Of a DNA stretch of 64,000 nt, positions 1-7,118 are shown piece by piece. Positions within the stretch are counted from its first letter, which is position 1. Each line of letters opens with the position of its first letter. Made by a program: the position numbers and the translations under genes. The notes beneath the pieces are model-generated. The model had not been told where the DNA came from. It made no database searches and saw nothing but the letters and a program-made list of their open reading frames with translations. This DNA is from Micromonospora coerulea (GTDB taxonomy: Bacteria; Actinomycetota; Actinomycetes; Mycobacteriales; Micromonosporaceae): NCBI RefSeq assembly GCF_016598485.1, contig NZ_JAEMUW010000019.1:1-64000 (forward strand), written 5' to 3'.

Positions 1-56
1 AGGCATCTCCGCTGCTAGAAGCCCATCTGCGCAGCTTGCCGGGTCGCCATCTTGAT

Positions 57-99
57 CTCATAATCCCTCGGTCGCGGGTTCGAGTCCCGCCCGCCCCAC
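57..99 (+). other. 3' fragment of a tRNA-Met(CAT): probable integration (att) scar
   Basis: This stretch reads as the 3' half of an elongator tRNA-Met. It holds an anticodon loop CTCATAA (CAT anticodon at 59-61), a T arm whose GCGGG and CCCGC arms pair around TTCGAGT, and an acceptor 3' strand ending CCGCCCCA. The 5' side of the anticodon stem, the D arm and the 5' acceptor strand are not found upstream: TCCCT after the loop would need AGGGA, but the sequence there is TTGAT. A fragment running from anticodon loop to 3' end is what tyrosine integrases of actinomycete integrative elements leave at one junction. The element itself would lie left of the window, which is inference. Confidence 0.6.
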
Positions 100-193
100 T
101 TCGATCCTTGATGCAAAACGCCATGGAGCCGCGCCCCGGGTCGCCGAGCTGATGGCAGTCACCTGGCGCCGCCCACATCGATGTCACGCTGTC

Positions 194-226
194 CAGCATC
201 GGACACATTTGCAGCATCGGACACAT
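194..226. repeat. Two 15-bp direct repeats, 18-bp period
   Basis: CAGCATCGGACACAT occurs at 194-208 and again at 212-226, separated by three bases. Read on the other strand this is ATGTGTCCGATGCTG twice. Multiple short terminal repeats of this sort are found at the ends of IS21-like elements, so this could be a leftover insertion-sequence end; no transposase gene is adjacent in the window. Confidence 0.5.
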
Positions 227-299
227 CTCAGGCTCCGGTCCCGGGCCGGCCGAACTGACGAGGAGTCCATGGCGTACCGTGGCACCCCCATGATCGCCT

Positions 300-317
300 G
301 TACAGAAGTTTCTGTAC
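300..317. promoter_or_regulatory. 18-bp palindrome, candidate repressor operator
   Basis: GTACAGAA-GT-TTCTGTAC is a perfect 8-bp inverted repeat with a 2-bp spacer, the size and symmetry of a TetR-type operator. It is followed at once by AAGGAGGA, a strong ribosome-binding-like sequence, and then a GTG at 338 that opens only 18 codons. This looks like the operator and translation start of a deleted or truncated gene, or an operator for the importer operon downstream. The cognate regulator is not in the window. Confidence 0.4.
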
Positions 318-542
318 GGAAGGAGGAGACGCACGAGGTGCTGGTACGCCAAACCCTGTGTCGCTCGGCGTGCCCGTCAGAACTTCCCTGCTGATTTCTC
401 CAACCCAGTCCACGTCCCACACGGAGGGCCTTTGCCGGACGCCTACGCCCGAAATGTGATGGCCCAACCGGCCATGGCAGGTCCAGCACCGTCGCGGCCA
501 TCTCTGGCCGGGGGCCTGCCAGCCGCCGAGAGGACGTGTCAA

Positions 543-1304
543 ATGACCTTTTTCGAATATCTGGAGAGCCGCCGCGACCTGCTGGTCGCCCAGACCATCG
601 AGCACGCCACGATCGTGTTGATGGCGATAGCGCTGGCGACGCTCATCGGCATGTCCATCGCCGTCCTCACCTACCGCCACCGGCGCGCCCGGGGAATCGC
701 CGTCGCGGTCGCCGCAGCTGTGCTGACCATTCCCTCCTTCGCGTTGCTCGGCCTGCTGATCACGCCGCTGGGCCTGGGGTACCTCCCCGCGTTGGTCGCG
801 CTGACCCTGTATGCCCTGTTGCCGATCATCCGTAACACGGTGGTGGGACTGACCGAGATCGACCCCGCGCTGACCGAGGCCGCCCGCGGCATCGGGATGA
901 GCTGGGTACGGTCGCTGTGCACGGTCGAGATACCGCTGGCCTGGCCGGTCATCCTGACCGGTATCCGGGTCTCCACCCAGATGACGATGGGCATCGCGGC
1001 GATCGCCGCGTACGTCGGCGGGCCGGGCCTGGGCAACCAGATCTTCTCCGGCCTGGCCAACCTCGGCGGCGTCAATTCGCTGAACCAGGCCCTGATCGGC
1101 ACGCTCGGCGTGGTCGTCCTCGCCCTCGTCGTGGACCTCTGCCTGGGCCTGCTCGGTGTGCTGACCCGGGGCGGCCGGGGCAACCGGCGGCCCCGCTCGC
1201 GGTCAACCGCGCCGTCCACCGCCGGGCAACCGGACTCCGCCACGGCGCTCACCGGCACGCCGTCCCTCGCGGCCCCGTCCACCCCACAGGGAGGTCAACG
1301 ATGA
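543..1304 (+). CDS. Quaternary-amine (glycine betaine/choline type) ABC importer, permease 1
   Basis: This 253-residue membrane protein is an OpuCB/ProW-type permease of the BPD_transp_1 family. About five hydrophobic segments span residues 20-210. The cytoplasmic coupling loop reads EAARGIGMS, the usual EAA motif that contacts the ATPase. The C-terminal 30 residues are a Ser/Thr/Arg-rich tail. The ATG at 543 is chosen because GAGAGGA lies just upstream and the protein then starts with a compact MTFFEYL; longer versions add a low-complexity leader. Its stop overlaps the ATPase start (ATGA), so the two are translationally coupled. Substrate is inferred from the four-gene layout and the binding protein. 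Confidence 0.9.
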   Translation: MTFFEYLESRRDLLVAQTIEHATIVLMAIALATLIGMSIAVLTYRHRRARGIAVAVAAAVLTIPSFALLGLLITPLGLGYLPALVALTLYALLPIIRNTVVGLTEIDPALTEAARGIGMSWVRSLCTVEIPLAWPVILTGIRVSTQMTMGIAAIAAYVGGPGLGNQIFSGLANLGGVNSLNQALIGTLGVVVLALVVDLCLGLLGVLTRGGRGNRRPRSRSTAPSTAGQPDSATALTGTPSLAAPSTPQGGQR

Positions 1305-2542
1305 CCGCTGACGTGATGATCGAGCTGCAACAGGTCAGCAAGCTCTACCGGGGTCAGAAGACCCCTGCGGTCGAGGACGTTTCGATGACCATCCGGCGCG
1401 GCGAGATAGTCGTGCTGGTCGGCCCTTCGGGCTGCGGCAAGACCACCACCATGAAGATGATCAATCGATTGATCGAGCCCACCTCCGGGCGGATCATGGT
1501 GGACGGATCCGACGTCACCTCGCTCAACCCGACCGAGCTGCGTCGGCGCATCGGGTACGTCATCCAGCAGGTCGGGCTCTTCCCGCACATGAGCGTGGCG
1601 ACCAACGTCGGGTTGGTGCCGAAAATGCTCGGTTGGGACCGCAAGCGGATCGACGCCCGGGTGGACGAGCTGCTGCACCTGGTCGGGCTGGAGCCCGGCC
1701 AGTACCGGCACCGCCTGCCCCGCCAGCTTTCGGGCGGCCAGCAACAGCGCGTCGGGGTTGTCCGGGCGCTGGCTGCCGATCCGCCGGTGATGCTGATGGA
1801 CGAGCCGTTCGGCGCCACCGATCCGTTGACCCGGGACCGGCTGCAGAACGAGTTCCTCCGGCTGCAGGAGAAGCTGCAGAAGACCATCGTCTTCGTCACC
1901 CACGACTTCGACGAGGCGATCAAGATGGGCAGCCGCATCGCGGTGCTCGGCGACCGGTCGAGCATCCGCCAGTTCGACACCCCCGAGCGGTTGCTGAGCA
2001 ATCCCGCGGACAAGACGGTGGCCCAGTTCATCGGTGCCGGCGCCTCACTCAAGCAGCTCAACCTGCGGCGGGTCGACGCGGTCGACTGGGACGAGGCCGA
2101 GTTGGTCCGGCTGGATGACTCGCCGACATCGGCGCTGCGCCGGTTGGACGAGACCGGTGAGTGGGCCGTACTGAGCGTCGACAACGAGCGGCGTCCCGTG
2201 CATTGGATCACCGCTCGGGACCTGGATCCGCATCAGGACAACCTGCGCGGGATCGGCGGACCGGCCACCGTGGTGGAACCCCGTGCCACGCTGCACGACG
2301 CGCTCGACGCGATGCTCAGCAGCAGCAGTGGTGCTGCCGTGGTGGTCGACGACGGCGGCCGGTACCGCGGCACCTTGACCATCGACCGGCTCATGCGGGC
2401 GATCGGTGAGATGCGCGAGACCGAGCGGCACCGCGATCGGCCGGTGGCGGAGGCGCCGGAGACAGCGGACGAGCCGGGAGCCGATGCGGTGCCCGTGCAG
2501 CGCCGTGGCGCCCGGTCGCCGGCGGATCGGCAGACGCCATGA
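1301..2542 (+). CDS. Quaternary-amine ABC importer ATPase with CBS domains
   Basis: This is a 413-residue OpuCA/ProV-type ATPase. Residues 1-240 form the nucleotide-binding domain with Walker A GPSGCGKT at 41-48, signature LSGGQQQR, Walker B VMLMDEP and an H-loop FVTHD. The C-terminal third is a CBS-type pair (for example SGAAVVVDDGGRY), which in the OpuA/OpuC family senses ionic strength or cyclic dinucleotides. The ATG overlaps the preceding stop, and its own stop overlaps the next start (ATGA), placing it at the centre of a tight operon. Glycine betaine, carnitine or choline uptake for osmoprotection is the family role; the exact substrate cannot be read. Confidence 0.92.
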   Translation: MTADVMIELQQVSKLYRGQKTPAVEDVSMTIRRGEIVVLVGPSGCGKTTTMKMINRLIEPTSGRIMVDGSDVTSLNPTELRRRIGYVIQQVGLFPHMSVATNVGLVPKMLGWDRKRIDARVDELLHLVGLEPGQYRHRLPRQLSGGQQQRVGVVRALAADPPVMLMDEPFGATDPLTRDRLQNEFLRLQEKLQKTIVFVTHDFDEAIKMGSRIAVLGDRSSIRQFDTPERLLSNPADKTVAQFIGAGASLKQLNLRRVDAVDWDEAELVRLDDSPTSALRRLDETGEWAVLSVDNERRPVHWITARDLDPHQDNLRGIGGPATVVEPRATLHDALDAMLSSSSGAAVVVDDGGRYRGTLTIDRLMRAIGEMRETERHRDRPVAEAPETADEPGADAVPVQRRGARSPADRQTP

Positions 2543-3321
2543 GCGTGGGTACCCTCGGCTCCGGTCAGCTCGCGGACGCCCCGCCATCGCGGTGGCGGGC
2601 TCTGCTGCGCCGGCATGCGACCATGCCGCTGGTGCTCGCGGCGGCGCTGCTCGCCACGTACCTCTGGGTGGGCTCGCTTGCCCTCGACGACATCGAGCGA
2701 CGCTCGCTCAACGCCGGGCACCTGTTCCGGGTGACCGGCCAGCACGCCTCGATCTCCGTGATGACCGCCCTGCTGGTGGTGGTGATCGCGGTCAGCGCCG
2801 GCGTCCTGCTCACCCGCCCGGCGCTGCGCTGGCTGGCACCGTTCGTCACCGCTCTGGCCAACATCGGCCAGGCGACGCCGGCCATCGGGCTGCTGGTGCT
2901 GCTCAGTATCTGGCTGGGCATCGGCGCCGGCACGGCGCTGATCGGGCTGGTGGCCTATGCCGTGCTACCCGTGTTGCGTAACACGATCGTCGGGATCAAC
3001 CAGGTCGACCGGCATCTGATCGAGGCAGGTCGGGGCATCGGCATGTCCCCGCTCGCGGTGCTGCTCCGGGTCGAGTTGCCGCTGGCGGTACCGGTGATTC
3101 TCGCCGGCGTACGCACCGCGCTCGTGCTCGCGGTCGGGGTCGCCACGCTCGCCATCTTCATCGACGCGGGCGGACTCGGCGGATTGATCGTGACCGGGAT
3201 CAAGCTTCAGCGTGAGCCCGTCCTGATCACCGGTGCGGTACTCACCGCCGCTCTCGCCCTGACGCTGGACTGGCTCGGCGGTGTGATCGCCGATCTGCTC
3301 CGGCCGCCCGGGCTCGACTGA
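2539..3321 (+). CDS. Quaternary-amine ABC importer, permease 2
   Basis: This second membrane subunit (260 residues) is homologous to the first permease and carries the EAA loop EAGRGIGMS. An N-terminal hydrophobic anchor near residues 28-50 precedes the permease core, and about six membrane segments are visible in total. Two different permeases flanking the ATPase are typical of OpuC/YehYZ-type importers, where they form a heterodimeric channel. The start overlaps the ATPase stop by four bases. A gap of about 60 bases with an SD-like GGAGG separates it from the binding-protein gene. Confidence 0.9.
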   Translation: MSVGTLGSGQLADAPPSRWRALLRRHATMPLVLAAALLATYLWVGSLALDDIERRSLNAGHLFRVTGQHASISVMTALLVVVIAVSAGVLLTRPALRWLAPFVTALANIGQATPAIGLLVLLSIWLGIGAGTALIGLVAYAVLPVLRNTIVGINQVDRHLIEAGRGIGMSPLAVLLRVELPLAVPVILAGVRTALVLAVGVATLAIFIDAGGLGGLIVTGIKLQREPVLITGAVLTAALALTLDWLGGVIADLLRPPGLD

Positions 3322-3382
3322 TCCGCAGATCATCCACATCCCCTTTCCCCAACCGACGCCCCGTGCGTCGTGGAGGTTATTG

Positions 3383-4366
3383 ATGCGTACCCGGACACCC
3401 CTTTCCCGGCTGGCCGCCGGCACCGCACTCGTCGCGCTGGCACTGACCGGTTGCTCGGTCACCACGGAGCACTCCGGCGGGGAGGTGGCGGTCGGAGCGG
3501 GGTCGATCAAGAAGGATGACGCACTCGCCGGCCAGACGCTCGTGGTCGGCTCCAAGGACTTCACCGAGAACATCGTTTTCGGTCACATCACCATGCTGGC
3601 GCTGAAGGCGGCGGGCGCGAACGTGACCGACAAGACCAACATCAAGGGGTCGGTCAACGTCCGCAAGGGACTGCTCGCCGGGGAGGTCGACGTGTACTGG
3701 GAGTACACCGGCACCGCCTGGATCACCTACCTGAACCACACCGACCCGATCCCGGACTCTCGCCAGCAGTACGACGCGGTGGTCAAGGAGGACAAGGAGA
3801 AGAACCAGGTCGTCTGGGGTGGCATCGCGCCGGCCAACAACACCTACGCGATGGCGGTGCGCGCGGAGAAGGCAAAGGAGTGGAACCTGCGGACCCTGTC
3901 CGACCTCGCCGCGTTCGCCAAGAGCAAGCCGGCCGACGCGACTTTCTGCCTGGAGAGCGAGTTCGCCGGACGGAACGACGGGTGGCCCGGCATGACGAAG
4001 ATGTACGGCATGAACCTGCCGAAGTCCAACATCAGGACCGTCGACACCGGAGTCGTCTACACCGAGACGAAGAAGGGCGAGTCCTGCAACTTCGGTGAGG
4101 TGTTCACCACCGACGGCCGGATCAGCAACCTCGACCTGGTGGTGCTGGAGGACGACAAGAGCTTTTTCCCGATCTACAACCCGGCGCTGACGGTCAACGG
4201 CGCGACGGCCGCCAAGTACCCGAGCCTGACCAAGATCCTTGAACCGATCACCGCCAAGCTCGACGACGACACCATCCGCAAGCTCAACGAGCGCGTCGAC
4301 GTCAAGGGCGAGCCGGTGGCGCAGGTCGCCGCGGACTGGTTGAAGGAAGAGGGCTTCATCGCCTGA
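3383..4366 (+). CDS. Lipoprotein substrate-binding protein of the quaternary-amine importer
   Basis: This 327-residue protein has a lipoprotein signal peptide with lipobox LTGC (Cys24), followed by an OpuAC-type solute-binding domain. The family signature is visible in GSKDFTEN near the start of the mature protein and in VDVYWEYTGTAW, whose aromatic residues usually build the cage around the quaternary ammonium group. ATG 3383 is preferred over the adjacent TTG because GGAGG sits seven bases upstream. As the last gene of the operon it is followed directly by a strong hairpin terminator. It would be anchored on the outer face of the membrane. Confidence 0.92.
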   Translation: MRTRTPLSRLAAGTALVALALTGCSVTTEHSGGEVAVGAGSIKKDDALAGQTLVVGSKDFTENIVFGHITMLALKAAGANVTDKTNIKGSVNVRKGLLAGEVDVYWEYTGTAWITYLNHTDPIPDSRQQYDAVVKEDKEKNQVVWGGIAPANNTYAMAVRAEKAKEWNLRTLSDLAAFAKSKPADATFCLESEFAGRNDGWPGMTKMYGMNLPKSNIRTVDTGVVYTETKKGESCNFGEVFTTDGRISNLDLVVLEDDKSFFPIYNPALTVNGATAAKYPSLTKILEPITAKLDDDTIRKLNERVDVKGEPVAQVAADWLKEEGFIA

Positions 4367-4375
4367 CTTCCCGCG

Positions 4376-4419
4376 CGACCGTGAGCGGCTCCCCGGGACC
4401 GGGGAGCCGCTCACGGTCG
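4376..4419 (+). terminator. 19-bp perfect hairpin, operon terminator
   Basis: The arm CGACCGTGAGCGGCTCCCC pairs perfectly with its complement across a 6-base loop GGGACC, ten bases after the binding-protein stop. No U-tract follows, which is common for actinobacterial terminators. Confidence 0.8.
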
Positions 4420-4495
4420 TACCTATCCAGGTCAATGGTGAGCCGCAATTCAGTTGCGGGCCGCAGCGCGCCAAACTGTGACCTGGGTAACTACC

Positions 4496-4522
4496 GGTCA
4501 TGGGGCACCGGGGCGTCTCGTC
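4496..4522 (+). promoter_or_regulatory. Candidate ECF41-type promoter of the epimerase gene
   Basis: GGTCATG and CGTC are separated by exactly 16 bases, close to the published ECF41 target pattern TGTCACA-N16-CGTC, although only four of seven -35 bases agree. The element lies about 30 bases before the ATG of the epimerase-like gene, the class of gene that ECF41 sigma factors activate, and the ECF41 gene itself follows. The assignment is inference from spacing and context. Confidence 0.3.
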
Positions 4523-4553
4523 TCTGTTGCTGAGCACAACGAGCGGAGACGTC

Positions 4554-5498
4554 ATGAAGATCTTCATTGCCGGAGCGTCCGGCGCGATCGGCAGCCAACT
4601 CGTTCCCCAACTTGTGGCGCGCGGCCACGAGGTCGTCGGCACGACCCGCTCGGCGGCCAAGACCGGAGCGCTGCGCGCGCTCGGCGCCGAACCGGTCATC
4701 GTCGACGCGCTCGACCCCGACTCGGTGGCCGATGCCGTGGCCAAGGCCGAGCCCGAGGTGATCGTCCATCAGCTGACCGCGCTGAGCGGACCGCCAGATT
4801 TTCGGCATGCGAAGCGAATGGCGGCCGCCACCAACCGGCTGCGTACCGAGGGCACCGACCACCTGCTGGCCGCCGCCCGCGCCGTCGGCGTCCGTAAGTT
4901 CGTGGCGCAGAGCAACGCCGCATGGATGGAACGTACTGGCGGGCCGGTCGCCGACGAGAACGGCCGGATCGAGCCGAACCCGCCTGCGGACGTCGAGTCG
5001 GCGGTGGCCGCACTGCGCCACCTGGAGGACGCGGTGACCGGCATCAGCTGGGCCGAGGGCATCGCGCTTCGCTACGGTGGCTTCTACGGCCCAGGGACCG
5101 GCATCGAGGCCGTACCGGACGCCGTCATGGCCGAGCAGATCCGCAAGCGAAAGTTCCCGATCGTCGGCGGCGGCGGTGGGGTGTGGTCGCTGGTGCACAT
5201 CACCGATGCCGCGTCGGCCACGGTCGCGGCCATCGAACGCGGCAAGCCCGGGATCTACCATGTCGCCGATGACGAGCCGGCACCGGTGCGCGACTGGCTG
5301 CCCGAGCTGGCCCGCGCGCTCGGCGCCAGGCCGCCGCGCCGCGTGCCGGCCTGGCTCGTCCGTCTGCTGGCCGGCAAGGCCGTGGTGGACATGATGACGC
5401 AGGCACGCGGGATCTCCAGCGAGAAGGCCAAACGCGAACTGGGCTGGACGCTGCGGTACCCGAGTTGGCGCACGGGCTTCATCGAGGGACTGGGCTGA
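4554..5498 (+). CDS. NAD(P)-binding epimerase/dehydratase (SDR family)
   Basis: This 314-residue extended-SDR protein starts MKIFIAGASG, with the dinucleotide-binding GASGAIG motif right at the N terminus, and contains a GGFYGPGTG segment typical of the epimerase group. ATG 4554 is used because GGAGA precedes it by seven bases. It lies six bases before the ECF41 sigma factor gene. ECF41 sigma factors usually neighbour a carboxymuconolactone decarboxylase, oxidoreductase or epimerase; this gene is the epimerase/oxidoreductase of that rule. The substrate is unknown. Tight spacing suggests co-transcription with the sigma gene. Confidence 0.85.
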   Translation: MKIFIAGASGAIGSQLVPQLVARGHEVVGTTRSAAKTGALRALGAEPVIVDALDPDSVADAVAKAEPEVIVHQLTALSGPPDFRHAKRMAAATNRLRTEGTDHLLAAARAVGVRKFVAQSNAAWMERTGGPVADENGRIEPNPPADVESAVAALRHLEDAVTGISWAEGIALRYGGFYGPGTGIEAVPDAVMAEQIRKRKFPIVGGGGGVWSLVHITDAASATVAAIERGKPGIYHVADDEPAPVRDWLPELARALGARPPRRVPAWLVRLLAGKAVVDMMTQARGISSEKAKRELGWTLRYPSWRTGFIEGLG

Positions 5499-5504
5499 CT
5501 AGAC

Positions 5505-6452
5505 ATGTCCTCCTCCGATCTGTACGGCGAGCTGCGGCCGCGGGCGTTTGCCATCGCCTACCAGATGCTCGGCAGCGTCAGCGAAGCCGAGGACGTGGTG
5601 CAGGAGGCGTTCCTGCGGATGCACCAGACCCTGCGGCGGGACGAGCGGATCACCTCGCCGCGGGCGTACATCGCCACGCTGGTCACCCGGCTAGCCATCG
5701 ATCAGCTTCGCTCGGCGCGCGTGCGGCGGGAGCGGTACGTCGGTGAGTGGCTGCCGGAGCCGCTGGTCACCGACCCGTCACCGGCCGAGCACGCCGAGAC
5801 CGCCGACTCGCTGTCGCTGGCGTTCCTGGTGCTGCTGGAGAGCTTGTCGCCGCGGCAGCGGGCCGCGTTCCTGCTGCGCGAGGTATTCGACTATCCGTAT
5901 GCGGAGGTCGCCGAGATCATCGGCACCGATGTGGACAGTACGCGGCACCTGGTCGCGCGGGCTCGCACCCATGTCCAGGAGCGCCGACCACGCTATTACG
6001 CCTCTCGGCGGCAGCGAGAGGAGCTGGCTCAGCGCTTCTTCGCCGCCGCCGAGCAGGGCGACCTGCGGGCACTGGAGGCGCTACTGGCGCAGGATGCGGC
6101 GCTGCACGGCGACGGTGGCGGCAAGGTGCCCGCGCTGGCCCGGCCGATCAACGGCCGGGACCGGGTGGCACGGACCCTGTTGGCCGGGATGTCCGCGCTG
6201 CCGCGCCTCGGCGTGCGCATCCAGGTCACCGAGGTCAACGGCCAGCCCGGCGCGATGGCGTTCGATTCGCAGGACCGGCTGGTCGCGGTCATCGGGCTCG
6301 GCATTGCCGACGGTCAGATCCAGACGATCCACTCCATCGTCAATCCCGACAAGCTGCGGCACTTCGACCGGGTCGGCGACCTGGGCGCCCTGGTACGCGC
6401 GGGCCGCCGACCCCGGCGAAGCCGACAACCCCTGCAAGGAGATCCCTCATGA
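5505..6452 (+). CDS. ECF41-family RNA polymerase sigma factor with SnoaL-like extension
   Basis: This 315-residue sigma-70 factor has region 2 (MLGSVSEAEDVVQEAFLR) and region 4 followed by a roughly 100-residue SnoaL-like C-terminal domain. Three short motifs known for ECF41 are all present: WLPEP in the linker, DGGGK and NPDKL in the extension. In this group the extension replaces an anti-sigma factor, binding core polymerase and tuning activity in cis. No anti-sigma gene is adjacent, which fits. It sits between an epimerase and a DoxX-like gene and overlaps the latter by ATGA, so the three probably form one transcript. The inducing signal is unknown. Confidence 0.92.
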   Translation: MSSSDLYGELRPRAFAIAYQMLGSVSEAEDVVQEAFLRMHQTLRRDERITSPRAYIATLVTRLAIDQLRSARVRRERYVGEWLPEPLVTDPSPAEHAETADSLSLAFLVLLESLSPRQRAAFLLREVFDYPYAEVAEIIGTDVDSTRHLVARARTHVQERRPRYYASRRQREELAQRFFAAAEQGDLRALEALLAQDAALHGDGGGKVPALARPINGRDRVARTLLAGMSALPRLGVRIQVTEVNGQPGAMAFDSQDRLVAVIGLGIADGQIQTIHSIVNPDKLRHFDRVGDLGALVRAGRRPRRSRQPLQGDPS

Positions 6453-6832
6453 ACCTCGCTCTCTGGATCGTTACCGGACTGCTGGCCGCTGTCCTCCTGG
6501 TCAGCACCGCCAAGATGTTCGTGCCCAGGGAGAAGATGGCCTCCGTGGGCCACGCCGCCGAATGGGTCCTGGACTTCAGCCCCGGCGCCCTCAGGGCCAT
6601 CGGAGCCCTCGAAATCCTTGCTGCGGCGGGCCTGATCCTGCCCGCCGTACTCGACATCGCGCCGGTTCTGGTGCCCGTGACTGCTACCTGTGTGGCGTTG
6701 CTGTTCGTCGGCGCGGCGACCATGCGCCTCCGTCGTGGCGAGAAGGTAACGATCGTGCCCGACCTGGTCTATCTCGCACTGGCCGTCTTCGTGGCCTGGG
6801 GCCGCTTCGGCCCCGAGTCCTTCACCGGCTGA
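6449..6832 (+). CDS. DoxX-like small membrane protein
   Basis: This 127-residue protein has four hydrophobic helices (around residues 3-22, 45-65, 70-92 and 105-120) and matches the DoxX/DoxD-like pattern, including a first helix followed by a short KMFVPREKM-type loop. AAGGAG precedes the ATG and its first bases overlap the sigma factor stop, indicating coupling. DoxX-like proteins are quinone- or redox-linked membrane proteins of uncertain function. A role in an envelope redox response controlled by the ECF41 factor is inference. Confidence 0.8.
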   Translation: MNLALWIVTGLLAAVLLVSTAKMFVPREKMASVGHAAEWVLDFSPGALRAIGALEILAAAGLILPAVLDIAPVLVPVTATCVALLFVGAATMRLRRGEKVTIVPDLVYLALAVFVAWGRFGPESFTG

Positions 6833-6846
6833 CCCAGCGCGGTGTC

Positions 6847-6872
6847 GGGCCGCCCCTGCCCCGGGGCGGCCC
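6847..6872 (+). terminator. GC-rich hairpin after the DoxX gene
   Basis: GGGCCGCCCC and GGGGCGGCCC form a 10-bp perfect stem with a 6-base loop, 15 bases after the DoxX stop. It probably ends the sigma-factor operon. Confidence 0.65.
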
Positions 6873-6938
6873 GGCCAACAGCAGGTCCATGCAGCCGTGA
6901 CCTGTTCGATATGACAAGGAAAAACAGATGAGTGGCTT

Positions 6939-7118
6939 TCAGACGATGCCCCCGCTGATGCCGAGGACCAGGGCCGGGCGGCTGGTCGTGATCAGCTGGT
7001 CGACGAGGAACTGTGCTCGCCGGTCAGCCTCTACTGCCAGGTCGAACCCGGCGGTCACCGCCAGGTCCTCGGCGATGTGTCGCTGCCACCCAGCCGACGC
7101 GGCGTGTGCGTGGCTCAC
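6939..7118 (-). pseudogene. nadE: Truncated NAD+ synthetase (nadE) N-terminal fragment
   Basis: This 59-codon frame reads like the start of bacterial NadE: QRHIAEDLAVTAGF, then RRAQFLVDQL and LVLGISGG, where intact NadE continues into the PP-loop SGGxDS. Here the frame stops two codons after SGG, so the whole catalytic domain (about 220 residues) is missing. GTG at 7118 overlaps the stop of the upstream SMP-30 gene (GTGA), showing the two were once a coupled operon. The remnant cannot be a functional synthetase. The breakpoint near 6945 marks a deletion or insertion joint with the sigma-factor operon. Confidence 0.7.

Larger units (their letters stand above)
101..542. other. Low-coding boundary region upstream of the ABC importer
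   Basis: No convincing gene is seen in these 440 bases. Short open frames exist but lack family resemblance. The region holds a pair of 15-bp direct repeats and an 18-bp palindrome followed by a purine-rich ribosome-binding-like stretch, both listed separately. Together with the tRNA scar at the left edge it looks like a decayed junction between a mobile element and the ancestral chromosome. It probably also contains the importer operon promoter, but no clear -35/-10 pair was identified. Confidence 0.4.

Noticed and set aside
152..394. 80-codon frame near the left edge
   Set aside because: His/Arg-rich without motifs, and it spans the direct repeats and palindrome; not a plausible gene.
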